DNA of 12,088 nt. Origin: Blastocatellia bacterium (GTDB taxonomy: Bacteria > Acidobacteriota > Blastocatellia > Pyrinomonadales > Pyrinomonadaceae). Made by a program: the position numbers and the translations under genes. Shown one piece after another: positions 6,188 to 12,088 of the stretch (position 1 is its first letter; the number at the start of each line of letters is the position of its first letter). The stretch is from positions 1 through 12,088 of the forward strand of contig PSRF01000219.1 in the NCBI GenBank assembly GCA_003175865.1, in the 5' to 3' direction. The notes beneath the pieces are model-generated. The model had not been told where the DNA came from. It ran no database searches and worked only from the letters and a program-made list of their open reading frames with translations.

Positions 6188-7732
6188 ATGCGAGCTGAGC
6201 GGAAGAAAACCAGGCTATTGGAACCCAGCGATGTGCGTGTTCCCGGACGTGCGCCTCGTTGGATTGTTCCCACTGTAAAGGGAGCGCTTTTAATTTTCGA
6301 CGCTCTGGCCGCAGCGTTCTCATTCATCGCAGCATTCACGGTCCGCGAACACACGTCTGCTTTTCTTTCAAACCAAACGTTCGCATGGAGTCGAGAATTC
6401 GCACCGTACGGAGCGCTTTTGATCTTCGTCGTTTGCATTCGCCTGCTGACTCTACGTTACGTCGATCTCTATCGCATTCGTGGCGAGTTTTCATTTGTCG
6501 ACGAAGGATTAAGAGTCTTCAAAGCGACCGCGATCGGGTCGCTGCTAATTGTGGCGGCCGCTTTCCTGTATCGCGGTGGTTTTACATTTCGCGCCTTCTC
6601 TTACGCGCGTGGTGTTTTTGTATACGACTTTGTATTGGCACTTGTAACTATCGGGACTGTCAGGTTCCTGATGCGTACCGTTCAGATCGTTGTGCGGCGG
6701 CGTCAGGTTAATCTAATCCCGACGCTGGTTGTCGGACGTGGTCCAGAAGCTTCTTTCTGCATACGCGAAATGCGTGAACACCCCGAACTTGGTTATCGCG
6801 TAATTGGCATTGTGGACATTACAAACAATGGGGGGACAAGCACGTACGAAGGCGTTCCGGTTGTGAGTGACCTCAGTGGACTGCCTGATGCTATTCGTGA
6901 TTCCGGCGCAAATGAAGTGATCATAGCCGACCCACAAGTCAACAGCGACGCGCTTTTCGAGGTGATGATTCGGTGTGGTCGACGGCGTGGTGTCGAGTTT
7001 CGCATAGCGCCGAGTTTGTTCAATTGCCTGCCGCGCAAAACTGAAATCGATCAGATTGGCGTGCTGCCAATGATTCGCCTGTTTCGTGAGCCGCTCTCCA
7101 GTGGCGCACGACTGGTGAAGCGCGCGTCCGATCTCCTTCTCTCTGGTCTGGCGATTTCATTGCTCTTTCCTATCTGGCTTCTCATCGCACTGTTTATCAA
7201 ACTCGATTCAAAGGGTCCTATCTTCTACACACAAGACCGTGTGGGAATGGATGGGCGGCTCTTCCTTCTGTACAAGTTTCGCACGATGAGGGCTGGAGCG
7301 GATCCGGAGCTACACAAGGAATACCAACGCGCATTCATTGCTGGCCGCGCCGAAGCAAATTTGGGCGATCAAGACAAACCGACTTACAAAATACTTGCTG
7401 ATCCGCGCATCACTCGTGTTGGAAAATACTTGCGTCGCTTAAGCCTTGATGAGGTGCCACAACTATTCAACGTATTGATGGGCGACATGAGCGTTGTTGG
7501 ACCACGTCCACCAATTCCGTACGAAGTCGAGGCCTATGAGGTCTGGCATCGAAAGCGTTTGGACATGAAGCCGGGCCTCACTGGACTGTGGCAAGTGTCA
7601 GGGAGAAATCGTTTGCCGTTCGAGGAGATGGTCCGGCTTGACTTGTTCTACATTGAGAACTGGTCGTTGTTGCTTGATCTGAAAATTATTCTTCGCACCG
7701 GCTTCGTCATGCTCGGCGGCGAAGGATTCTAA
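6188..7732 (+). CDS. Polyprenyl-phosphate sugar phosphotransferase (WbaP/WcaJ-type initiating transferase)
   Basis: The 514-residue inner-membrane protein moves a sugar-1-phosphate from a nucleotide sugar to undecaprenyl phosphate, the first committed step of polysaccharide repeat assembly. Four N-terminal membrane segments lie at about 30-52, 73-95, 113-129 and 142-162. A Rossmann-like domain follows at about 175-290 (TLVVGRG at 179-185). The catalytic bacterial sugar transferase domain starts with a re-entrant hydrophobic helix at about 313-338 and has KFRTM at 363-367, the acidic pair Asp421-Glu422 in SLDEVPQ, GPRPP at 438-442 and KPGLTGLWQVSGR at 461-473. The length fits the large WbaP/WcaJ class, and all key residues are present. 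The sugar (glucose, galactose or other) cannot be read from sequence. No convincing Shine-Dalgarno precedes the ATG. It is followed by a hairpin and then a convergent gene. Confidence 0.94.
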   Translation: MRAERKKTRLLEPSDVRVPGRAPRWIVPTVKGALLIFDALAAAFSFIAAFTVREHTSAFLSNQTFAWSREFAPYGALLIFVVCIRLLTLRYVDLYRIRGEFSFVDEGLRVFKATAIGSLLIVAAAFLYRGGFTFRAFSYARGVFVYDFVLALVTIGTVRFLMRTVQIVVRRRQVNLIPTLVVGRGPEASFCIREMREHPELGYRVIGIVDITNNGGTSTYEGVPVVSDLSGLPDAIRDSGANEVIIADPQVNSDALFEVMIRCGRRRGVEFRIAPSLFNCLPRKTEIDQIGVLPMIRLFREPLSSGARLVKRASDLLLSGLAISLLFPIWLLIALFIKLDSKGPIFYTQDRVGMDGRLFLLYKFRTMRAGADPELHKEYQRAFIAGRAEANLGDQDKPTYKILADPRITRVGKYLRRLSLDEVPQLFNVLMGDMSVVGPRPPIPYEVEAYEVWHRKRLDMKPGLTGLWQVSGRNRLPFEEMVRLDLFYIENWSLLLDLKIILRTGFVMLGGEGF

Positions 7733-7757
7733 TATTCGACTAACTTCGACTTGTCGT
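7733..7757 (-). repeat. Probable degenerate family I repeat after the phosphotransferase gene
   Basis: Directly after the stop codon, 17 of 25 positions match the reverse-oriented consensus, including an intact CTTGTCGT end. Orientation follows the family rule (tail end toward the coding sequence). Divergence is high, so it may be chance similarity. Confidence 0.35.
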
Positions 7758-7764
7758 TAAGACA

Positions 7765-7789
7765 GGTGGCGTCCACCGTCGACGCCATC
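7765..7789. terminator. Hairpin between convergent genes
   Basis: GGTGGCGTC pairs with GACGCCATC (9 bp with one G-T wobble) around a 7-nt loop. It lies 32 nt after the phosphotransferase stop and faces the end of the convergent peptidase gene. No T-run follows on the plus strand, so a classical intrinsic terminator is not proven. Confidence 0.4.
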
Positions 7790-7814
7790 TATGGTTCAAT
7801 GATTCTGAAAGGTT

Positions 7815-7839
7815 ACGACAAGCTGAAGCCTATCGGAGA
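7815..7839 (+). repeat. Family I palindromic repeat, copy D
   Basis: This copy matches the consensus at 22 of 25 positions. It overlaps the 3' end of the minus-strand peptidase gene and supplies its TAG stop (7830-7832). Relative to that gene the stop falls at the same position within the repeat as in copy B. The tail end faces the coding sequence. Confidence 0.8.
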
Positions 7840-9077
7840 TCACTCGCCAGTCCGGCTAGTGCGACTTCCAGCAAAAGCATCTTCTTAATTCCCTTGTAAA
7901 GAGGTTCTATTTCACAGTTCTCTGTCAAGGCGTGTGAATCATTGCATGGACCAGCGCCGGTCGAGATTGAAGTAATTCCTTGTAGGAGCGCAGCACTCGA
8001 GTTGTTCGAACCAGCATTCCCGATTGGCGGTTCAAATCCCATTGCGCGATGCACTGCTTCTGCAATCTTTACCAACTCCGAGTCGCGATTTCCCGGCAAC
8101 ACAGCCGCTGGCGATGATGAAATTAAATCCGTCTTCACCGTCATACCGACGCGCTTTGCTTCTTCATCCAGTATCGCGGCAATCTTCTTCTCAAGGTCTG
8201 CAATAACGGCGTTGTCAGTTGAACGTAGATCGACAGAGAACCACGCATCCGAAGCTTTCGCATTCACGACTTCGGAGCCACCCAGCATCCCGATGTTCAA
8301 GTTGGAAGATGGATTCGTAGGGACTTTCAGTTCGTAAATCCGATTGATCGCTCGCGACAAAGGCAACGTCGCTGAATATGGCGGTGTACGTGAACGGGTG
8401 TGACCACCTGGTCCAATGAAATGGTGACGATACCAGTTGATTCCAATACCGGCATATGTGAACCCTTCGTAACCACCATCGAGCGCGACGTAATAATCAA
8501 CTTTTCCTTTGTTCTCCTTCGTGAAGAACTTGGCGCCAGACATGCCCGCCTCTTCATCTGTCGTGAAAACGAAGACCAGGTCGCCTTTTGTTTTGATTTT
8601 TGCAGCATCAAGGGCCCGTATTGTTGTCAGCAACGCTTCAATGTTACGCGTGTCGTCACCAATTCCAGGGGCATAAACACGGCCGTCGCGCACTGTCGCC
8701 TTGATCTTCAAGCCTGGCTGGAACACGGTGTCCATGTGCGCGTCGAAAACGGTGATTGGACCACCGCCGACTCCTTTCCGCACCCCTATTAAGTTGCCTG
8801 CCGCGTCGAAACGAATGTCCTGTAACTTGTACTTTCGCAGCAAGCTCTCGATGTACTTGGCGCGCTCCTGCTCCTGCTTGGACGGTGCGTTGATCTCGGT
8901 GATTGCTATCCATTCCTTCAGAATTGAGTCGTGGTTCTTGTCGATGTAATCGTTCGCTGTACTGAATTGCGGGTCAGATTGGATCGCTTTTACTCGATCG
9001 AGATACTGCGCCCCTTGCGACAAGGCGAGCGATGATACAAGCAGACACAAGACCAGACCCGGAGCAACTTTGTACAT
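7830..9077 (-). CDS. Secreted M20-family metallopeptidase (PepT-like aminopeptidase)
   Basis: The 415-residue protein has an N-terminal hydrophobic signal peptide (about 1-22, ending near SQGAQ) and is expected to be exported. Two-zinc M20 residues are visible: HMD at 114-116, bridging-type Asp in GIGDD at 138-142, TTDEE at 172-176 (catalytic Glu and metal ligand), ALDGG around Asp200, and SHALTE with His382. PGGHTR at 223-228 begins the dimerisation-domain segment. The family hydrolyses short peptides or amide bonds; the substrate is unknown. A proper Shine-Dalgarno GAGGAA lies 5 nt before this ATG (9083-9088 on the minus strand), unlike most genes here. It lies opposite to, and interrupts, the polysaccharide genes, and is bracketed by repeat copies D and E. 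There is no obvious polysaccharide role. Confidence 0.9.
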   Translation of the reverse strand: MYKVAPGLVLCLLVSSLALSQGAQYLDRVKAIQSDPQFSTANDYIDKNHDSILKEWIAITEINAPSKQEQERAKYIESLLRKYKLQDIRFDAAGNLIGVRKGVGGGPITVFDAHMDTVFQPGLKIKATVRDGRVYAPGIGDDTRNIEALLTTIRALDAAKIKTKGDLVFVFTTDEEAGMSGAKFFTKENKGKVDYYVALDGGYEGFTYAGIGINWYRHHFIGPGGHTRSRTPPYSATLPLSRAINRIYELKVPTNPSSNLNIGMLGGSEVVNAKASDAWFSVDLRSTDNAVIADLEKKIAAILDEEAKRVGMTVKTDLISSSPAAVLPGNRDSELVKIAEAVHRAMGFEPPIGNAGSNNSSAALLQGITSISTGAGPCNDSHALTENCEIEPLYKGIKKMLLLEVALAGLASDLR

Positions 9078-9151
9078 GGAATTTCCTCGAGGATGGAATA
9101 TATTAAGAACGCCGCCATTCTAATCAGTTCTTGCTCGTCGTGAAAGAACCA

Positions 9152-9176
9152 GGTCCGATAAACTTTAGTTTGTCGT
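9152..9176 (-). repeat. Family I palindromic repeat, copy E (compensatory change)
   Basis: This copy matches the consensus at 22 of 25 positions. Two of the three differences are at paired arm positions (G-C changed to A-T), so the palindrome is preserved. It lies 74 nt upstream of the peptidase start with its tail end facing that gene, and pairs with copy D around the peptidase gene. Confidence 0.8.
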
Positions 9177-9238
9177 TACGCTTGATATCATCCCATTCAC
9201 AGTCCATCAGGTACCCGATGTTGGATTATTGCGAAGTT

Positions 9239-9262
9239 ACGACAAGCTAAGCTTATCGAACA
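9239..9262 (+). repeat. Family I palindromic repeat, copy F
   Basis: This 24-bp copy lacks one A in the centre and has one substitution. It ends 8 nt before the ATG at 9271 (5 nt before a TTG at 9268). No Shine-Dalgarno follows. With copy G it brackets the ligase-family gene. Confidence 0.8.
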
Positions 9263-9270
9263 TTACTTTG

Positions 9271-10812
9271 ATGCCTCCTCCAGACGACGAACTTACAACT
9301 CCCGCAACAAAATGGCTTGACCGTGCCATTATCGGGTGTGTCTTCCTCATCGCCCTTTCTGCGCCTGTTTCGATCGCCGCGAGTCAATCAGCGTGGCTAT
9401 TGGGTATGGTCCTGTGGCTAGCGCGTTTTGCCTTCTATCCACGTCCACGTCTGTCCCGCACACCAGTTGATTACGCGCTATTGGGATTCTTTTTGTTGAG
9501 CGGGCTCTCATCGTTTCTGTCATATCAGCCTGTGTTATCGATTGGCAAAATGCGTGCAGCAAGTCTATTCACAGTCGCGTATCTCATTGCTGAGAACGTT
9601 CGCAGTCTTCGATTGGTGAGAATCCTAGCGCTCACGCTTGTCGTATCAGCGGTCGTTACAGTTCTTCTCACTGTTGGTCAGCTGGCGCTCGGCAAGGGAG
9701 TCAAACTCGAAGGAGTAAAGAAAGAGAGTCCACTGTCACTCGCCGTCTTTCACACCCGAACAGTTCGGCAACCGACACCTATCTTGAGTGGCGACATCGT
9801 TTGGGAAGTAGACAATCAACGGATTCATAACGCGGACGAGTTAGCAGCCGCACTTGCAGCTGCACCAAACTCGCAAAAAGCGGAAGTCAAAATCTACCGA
9901 GTGGAATGGATGCCGACGTTGGAGGTACCTCGCGGTCGTTTGTTGTCGGGCGCAGACGCTAACGAACAACTGGGAATTACCGGGTGGAAGCGTGGGCGTG
10001 ACTGGCGCGCAACAGGGTTCTTTGGACACTGGGTCACGTACGCTGAAGTTATACAGTTAATAGCGTCGCTAACTTTAGGCCTCCTGCTTGCCTTACCTAA
10101 AAAGCAGACGCTGACGGGCGCATTGTTGTTTGTTGCTTTGATTGGCTTGGTCTTCGCATTGGCAATGACAGTCACTCGCGCATCTTGGGCCGGCTTTGCG
10201 GTGTCAGCCGCTCTAATGTTGTTGTTATCCGCCTCTCGCCGCACGCAGGTTATTGCGGCAGCCCTTGCGATCGTACTCGTCATTGGTGGTGTTGTTTTGC
10301 TGCAACAAAGGCGAGCGATTGGGTTCTTCGATCGCAACGATCAATCAACGAGTTGGCGTGAAACAGTTTGGAGAGAAGGTTTTGATTTGCTCGTGAGCAA
10401 ACCAAGGCATCTTGTGGTTGGTGTCGGCATGGATTCGATTAAGGGTCATTGGCGCGAATGGGGTTTGTTTGATCATGGACGATTGCCGATGGGCCACATG
10501 CATTCAGATATGTTGCAAATCGCACTCGAGCGCGGTGTGCCGGCGTTGATTGCGTGGTTAGTGCTACTCGTCGTTTGGGCACGCATGTTGTGGCGAATCG
10601 TTCGACGCGCTACAGGAACCGACGGTGAATCCATTACTAATTCTATTTCGACTGACCGTGGGATTGCGCTGGGCTCGCTCGGAGGGTTGACTGGATTCTT
10701 CACGAGTGGGCTGGTCCATTACAACTGGGGCGACTCGGAAGTGGTGATGGTTTTGTATTTGTTTATGGGACTAACGCTCGTGATCAATCAATTGATGTCC
10801 GATGAGCTTTAG
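9271..10812 (+). CDS. O-antigen ligase/polymerase-family membrane protein with PDZ-like insert
   Basis: The 513-residue polytopic protein has hydrophobic helices at about 18-35, 38-55, 67-83, 97-108, 117-138, 258-276, 283-300, 306-320, 327-345, 423-440, 465-481 and 490-507. Ligase-family signatures are RATGFFGHWVTYA at 246-258, TRASWAG at 302-308 with a conserved Arg, RETVWREG at 363-370, and HSDMLQIALERG at 411-422 with the catalytic-type His411. The family polymerises or ligates lipid-linked glycans on the periplasmic side. Residues about 150-225 form an extra soluble segment that reads like a PDZ domain (GDIVWEVDNQ, then ADELAAALA, then KAEVKIYRVE), placed in the loop before the RATGFFGH motif. 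The frame is open upstream to TTG 9229, but that would translate repeat copy F; ATG 9271 (or TTG 9268) is preferred. The last codons and the TAG stop are formed by repeat copy G. Confidence 0.87.
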   Translation: MPPPDDELTTPATKWLDRAIIGCVFLIALSAPVSIAASQSAWLLGMVLWLARFAFYPRPRLSRTPVDYALLGFFLLSGLSSFLSYQPVLSIGKMRAASLFTVAYLIAENVRSLRLVRILALTLVVSAVVTVLLTVGQLALGKGVKLEGVKKESPLSLAVFHTRTVRQPTPILSGDIVWEVDNQRIHNADELAAALAAAPNSQKAEVKIYRVEWMPTLEVPRGRLLSGADANEQLGITGWKRGRDWRATGFFGHWVTYAEVIQLIASLTLGLLLALPKKQTLTGALLFVALIGLVFALAMTVTRASWAGFAVSAALMLLLSASRRTQVIAAALAIVLVIGGVVLLQQRRAIGFFDRNDQSTSWRETVWREGFDLLVSKPRHLVVGVGMDSIKGHWREWGLFDHGRLPMGHMHSDMLQIALERGVPALIAWLVLLVVWARMLWRIVRRATGTDGESITNSISTDRGIALGSLGGLTGFFTSGLVHYNWGDSEVVMVLYLFMGLTLVINQLMSDEL

Positions 10813-10820
10813 CTTGTCGG
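10796..10820 (-). repeat. Family I palindromic repeat, copy G
   Basis: This copy matches the consensus at 23 of 25 positions. It encodes the last residues of the ligase-family protein (SDEL) and its TAG stop at 10810-10812. The stop uses a different frame of the repeat from copies B and D. The tail end faces the coding sequence. Confidence 0.85.
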
Positions 10821-10911
10821 TCGGCGTGGGGGCCTCAACATCAGGGTAATAGATCGTCTTATTTATCATTGGATCAATAATTCTTTCGTAGGTTTAGTCT
10901 TGTTAGAGTAG

Positions 10912-10936
10912 ACGACTAGCTGAAGCTTATCGGACA
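10912..10936 (+). repeat. Family I palindromic repeat, copy H
   Basis: This copy matches the consensus at 23 of 25 positions and ends exactly 6 nt before the ATG of yjbQ, as copies A and C do for their genes. No Shine-Dalgarno intervenes. The rest of the spacer (10821-10911) shows nothing I can name. Confidence 0.85.
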
Positions 10937-10942
10937 TTTCGT

Positions 10943-11335
10943 ATGTACACACTACGAGTGACATCACATCAACGCGAAGAGTTGGTCGAGATAACTGATC
11001 TCGTTGCACAGAAACTTCACGAGTCGGGTAGGGACGAAGGTATCGTTGTTTTGTACGTCCAGCACACCACCGCCGGACTAACGGTCAATGAAAATGCTGA
11101 CCCAGATGTTCCGCGCGACATGCTACATGCGCTGCGCACCCTCATTCCGCAACATGGGATGGGCTTCCGTCACGGCGAGGAAAACTCTGATGCACATATC
11201 AAAGCTAGCCTCACCGGCCCATCAGTGACCGTCCCATTCAAAGATGGAAAACTTCTGCTCGGTCGTTGGCAGGGAATTTTTCTTTGTGAGTTTGATGGTG
11301 GACGCGAGCGCCAGGTAATTATGATGGTCCAGTAA
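10943..11335 (+). CDS. yjbQ: YjbQ/UPF0047 family protein (secondary thiamine-phosphate synthase type)
   Basis: The 130-residue cytoplasmic protein matches the UPF0047/YjbQ family along its length: HTTAGLTVNENADPDV at 41-56, HGEENSDAHIK at 77-87 with His77 and His85, GKLLLGRWQ at 102-110 and EFDGGRER at 116-123. The histidines and acidic residues form the presumed active-site pocket. E. coli YjbQ has weak thiamine-phosphate synthase activity and its physiological role is unclear. Nothing here ties it to polysaccharide synthesis. The start is fixed by the family N-terminus (MYTLRV); there is no Shine-Dalgarno, and repeat copy H lies 6 nt upstream. Confidence 0.93.
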   Translation: MYTLRVTSHQREELVEITDLVAQKLHESGRDEGIVVLYVQHTTAGLTVNENADPDVPRDMLHALRTLIPQHGMGFRHGEENSDAHIKASLTGPSVTVPFKDGKLLLGRWQGIFLCEFDGGRERQVIMMVQ

Positions 11336-11350
11336 TGGGAGCGTCACTGC

Positions 11351-11429
11351 TGGGAGCGCAGGCGTCGTCGCCTGCTAGTTGCGTTAAGATCGATCTAAGA
11401 AGGTAGCAGGCCAGTCTCTTTTGCTCCCA
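11351..11429. repeat. Inverted-repeat element between yjbQ and the methyltransferase
   Basis: Outer arms TGGGAGC (11351-11357) and GCTCCCA (11423-11429) and inner arms CCTGCTA (11371-11377) and TAGCAGG (11404-11410) are symmetrical, with 12-13 nt between outer and inner blocks on each side. The left half also contains a perfect 7-bp hairpin, GCAGGCG with CGCCTGC around TCGT (11358-11375). TGGGAGCG also occurs once more just upstream (11336-11343). It resembles degenerate interspersed palindromic repeats and may also terminate yjbQ transcription. Confidence 0.55.
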
Positions 11430-11440
11430 TCATTAACCTC

Positions 11441-12031
11441 ATGCCAATCACTTACGACCAGATTGCACCAAGCTACGACCGCAAGATTAGACCACTCGAA
11501 AGATGGTTTCTTGACAGACTCCGGCGCGAGGCGTTCGCTCTTCTCCCCGCGACCGGTCGCATACTCGAACTTGGTGCTGGAACTGGTCTCAATTTCATTC
11601 ACTACCGCTCTGATGCACACGGTGTTGCGACAGAGCCAAACAAAGCGATGATTGACATCGCTCGAGTAAAGGAGCGACCAGGAGGCGTTACCCTGGTCCA
11701 AAACTGCGCCGAGGAGTTGCCATTCGCGCGTGCCTCCTTCGATGCCGCCATTGTCACACTTGTTTTTTGTTCAGTGCGGTCACCAGCAGAAGCGTTTGAA
11801 GAATTGCGTCGCGTGATACGCAGGGGAGGAACTGTGGTGTTGCTCGAACATGTGAGACCTGATGGCGTTCTTGGTCCAGTGTTTGATCTTTTGTCCGCTT
11901 TCACCGTGCCCTTGTCAAACGACCACTTCAACAGGAGAACCGCTGATGCAGCACGTACGGCAGGCTTACAAGTTATCGATGTAAGAAAATTCGGTTTGGG
12001 GATTATTAACCTGATAAGCTGCCGCGTGTGA
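11441..12031 (+). CDS. Class I SAM-dependent methyltransferase (UbiE/Methyltransf_11 type)
   Basis: The 196-residue protein has a Rossmann-like SAM-binding domain: ELGAGTG at 43-49 (motif I), an acidic residue after the second strand near ATEPNK, NCAEELPF near 88-95, the motif IV region FDAAIVTLVFCSV, and a conserved post-motif stretch RRGGTVVLLEHVRPDG. It opens with YDQIAPSYDR, typical of small-molecule methyltransferases of the UbiE-like group. The substrate (lipid, quinone or small metabolite) cannot be inferred. It is complete and ends 57 nt before the window end; the remaining bases show no gene I can support. No Shine-Dalgarno is seen before the ATG at 11441. Confidence 0.88.
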   Translation: MPITYDQIAPSYDRKIRPLERWFLDRLRREAFALLPATGRILELGAGTGLNFIHYRSDAHGVATEPNKAMIDIARVKERPGGVTLVQNCAEELPFARASFDAAIVTLVFCSVRSPAEAFEELRRVIRRGGTVVLLEHVRPDGVLGPVFDLLSAFTVPLSNDHFNRRTADAARTAGLQVIDVRKFGLGIINLISCRV

Positions 12032-12088
12032 ACATCATGGACTTCTTACAACTTACCCTTCAGTAGCATCGTTGAAAGAATCATTTCA

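Noticed and set aside
9045..9077. Lipoprotein signal in the peptidase (Cys11)
   Set aside because: The Cys is too early within the hydrophobic core and lacks a proper lipobox; an ordinary signal peptide fits better.
9229..9270. Upstream TTG extension of the ligase-family protein by 14 residues
   Set aside because: It would be encoded by repeat copy F and flanking spacer, without a ribosome-binding site.
9894..10337. 147-codon minus-strand frame
   Set aside because: Shadow of the ligase-family gene, low-complexity translation without domain features.
3456..10936. CRISPR array
   Set aside because: Copies are kilobases apart, in both orientations, at gene ends, with no regular spacers.
11326..11350. 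Possible remnant of the repeat at the yjbQ stop
   Set aside because: Only about 7 of the first 10 positions match and the rest does not align.
12007..12031. Possible ninth or tenth family I copy at the end of the methyltransferase gene (GATAAGCT)
   Set aside because: Only one arm matches and the other half is near chance, though position and orientation would fit the rule.

Overview
The window is a stretch of a bacterial chromosome carrying part of a surface-polysaccharide (exopolysaccharide or O-antigen type) biosynthesis locus. Codon and base usage look even and moderate in GC. Most genes lack a clear Shine-Dalgarno sequence. I suspect an Acidobacteriota/Blastocatellia-like organism from the gene mix and the repeat-filled spacers, but that is an impression and no marker gene in the window proves it.

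Layout. Six plus-strand genes come first: a glutamine-dependent asparagine synthase-type amidotransferase (asnB, 78-2009); a toroid-fold protein resembling the VpsJ-type polysaccharide proteins (2223-3467); a left-handed beta-helix acyltransferase (3487-3966); a Gfo/Idh/MocA sugar dehydrogenase (4068-5081); a DUF354 glycosyltransferase-like protein (5098-6114); and a membrane polyprenyl-phosphate sugar phosphotransferase (6188-7732). A secreted M20-family metallopeptidase lies on the minus strand (7830-9077). The plus strand then resumes with an O-antigen ligase/polymerase-family membrane protein carrying a PDZ-like insert (9271-10812), a YjbQ/UPF0047 protein (10943-11335) and a small SAM methyltransferase (11441-12031).

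How the genes fit together (inference). The phosphotransferase would load the first sugar onto undecaprenyl phosphate. The dehydrogenase and acyltransferase resemble the WbpB/WbpD pair that makes N-acylated amino sugars, although the aminotransferase is not here. AsnB could amidate a sugar acid, DUF354 and the toroid protein could transfer or modify sugars, and the ligase-family protein would polymerise or attach the chain at the periplasmic face. The peptidase, YjbQ and methyltransferase have no evident place in this pathway.

The most striking content is between the genes. A 25-bp imperfect palindrome (arms CGACAAGCT and AGCTTATCG, with an asymmetric GACA tail) occurs in eight clear copies, always at or near a gene boundary. 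Its GACA end points into the adjacent coding sequence in every copy. Three copies end exactly 6 nt before an ATG, and four contain the stop codon of a gene. Three genes (acyltransferase, peptidase, ligase) are each bracketed by an inverted pair. A second 32-bp repeat family has one copy just before asnB and an inverted copy just after DUF354. The asnB/toroid spacer holds a long 116-bp inverted repeat with flanking direct repeats, and the yjbQ/methyltransferase spacer holds another inverted-repeat element. No spacer exceeds 300 bases.
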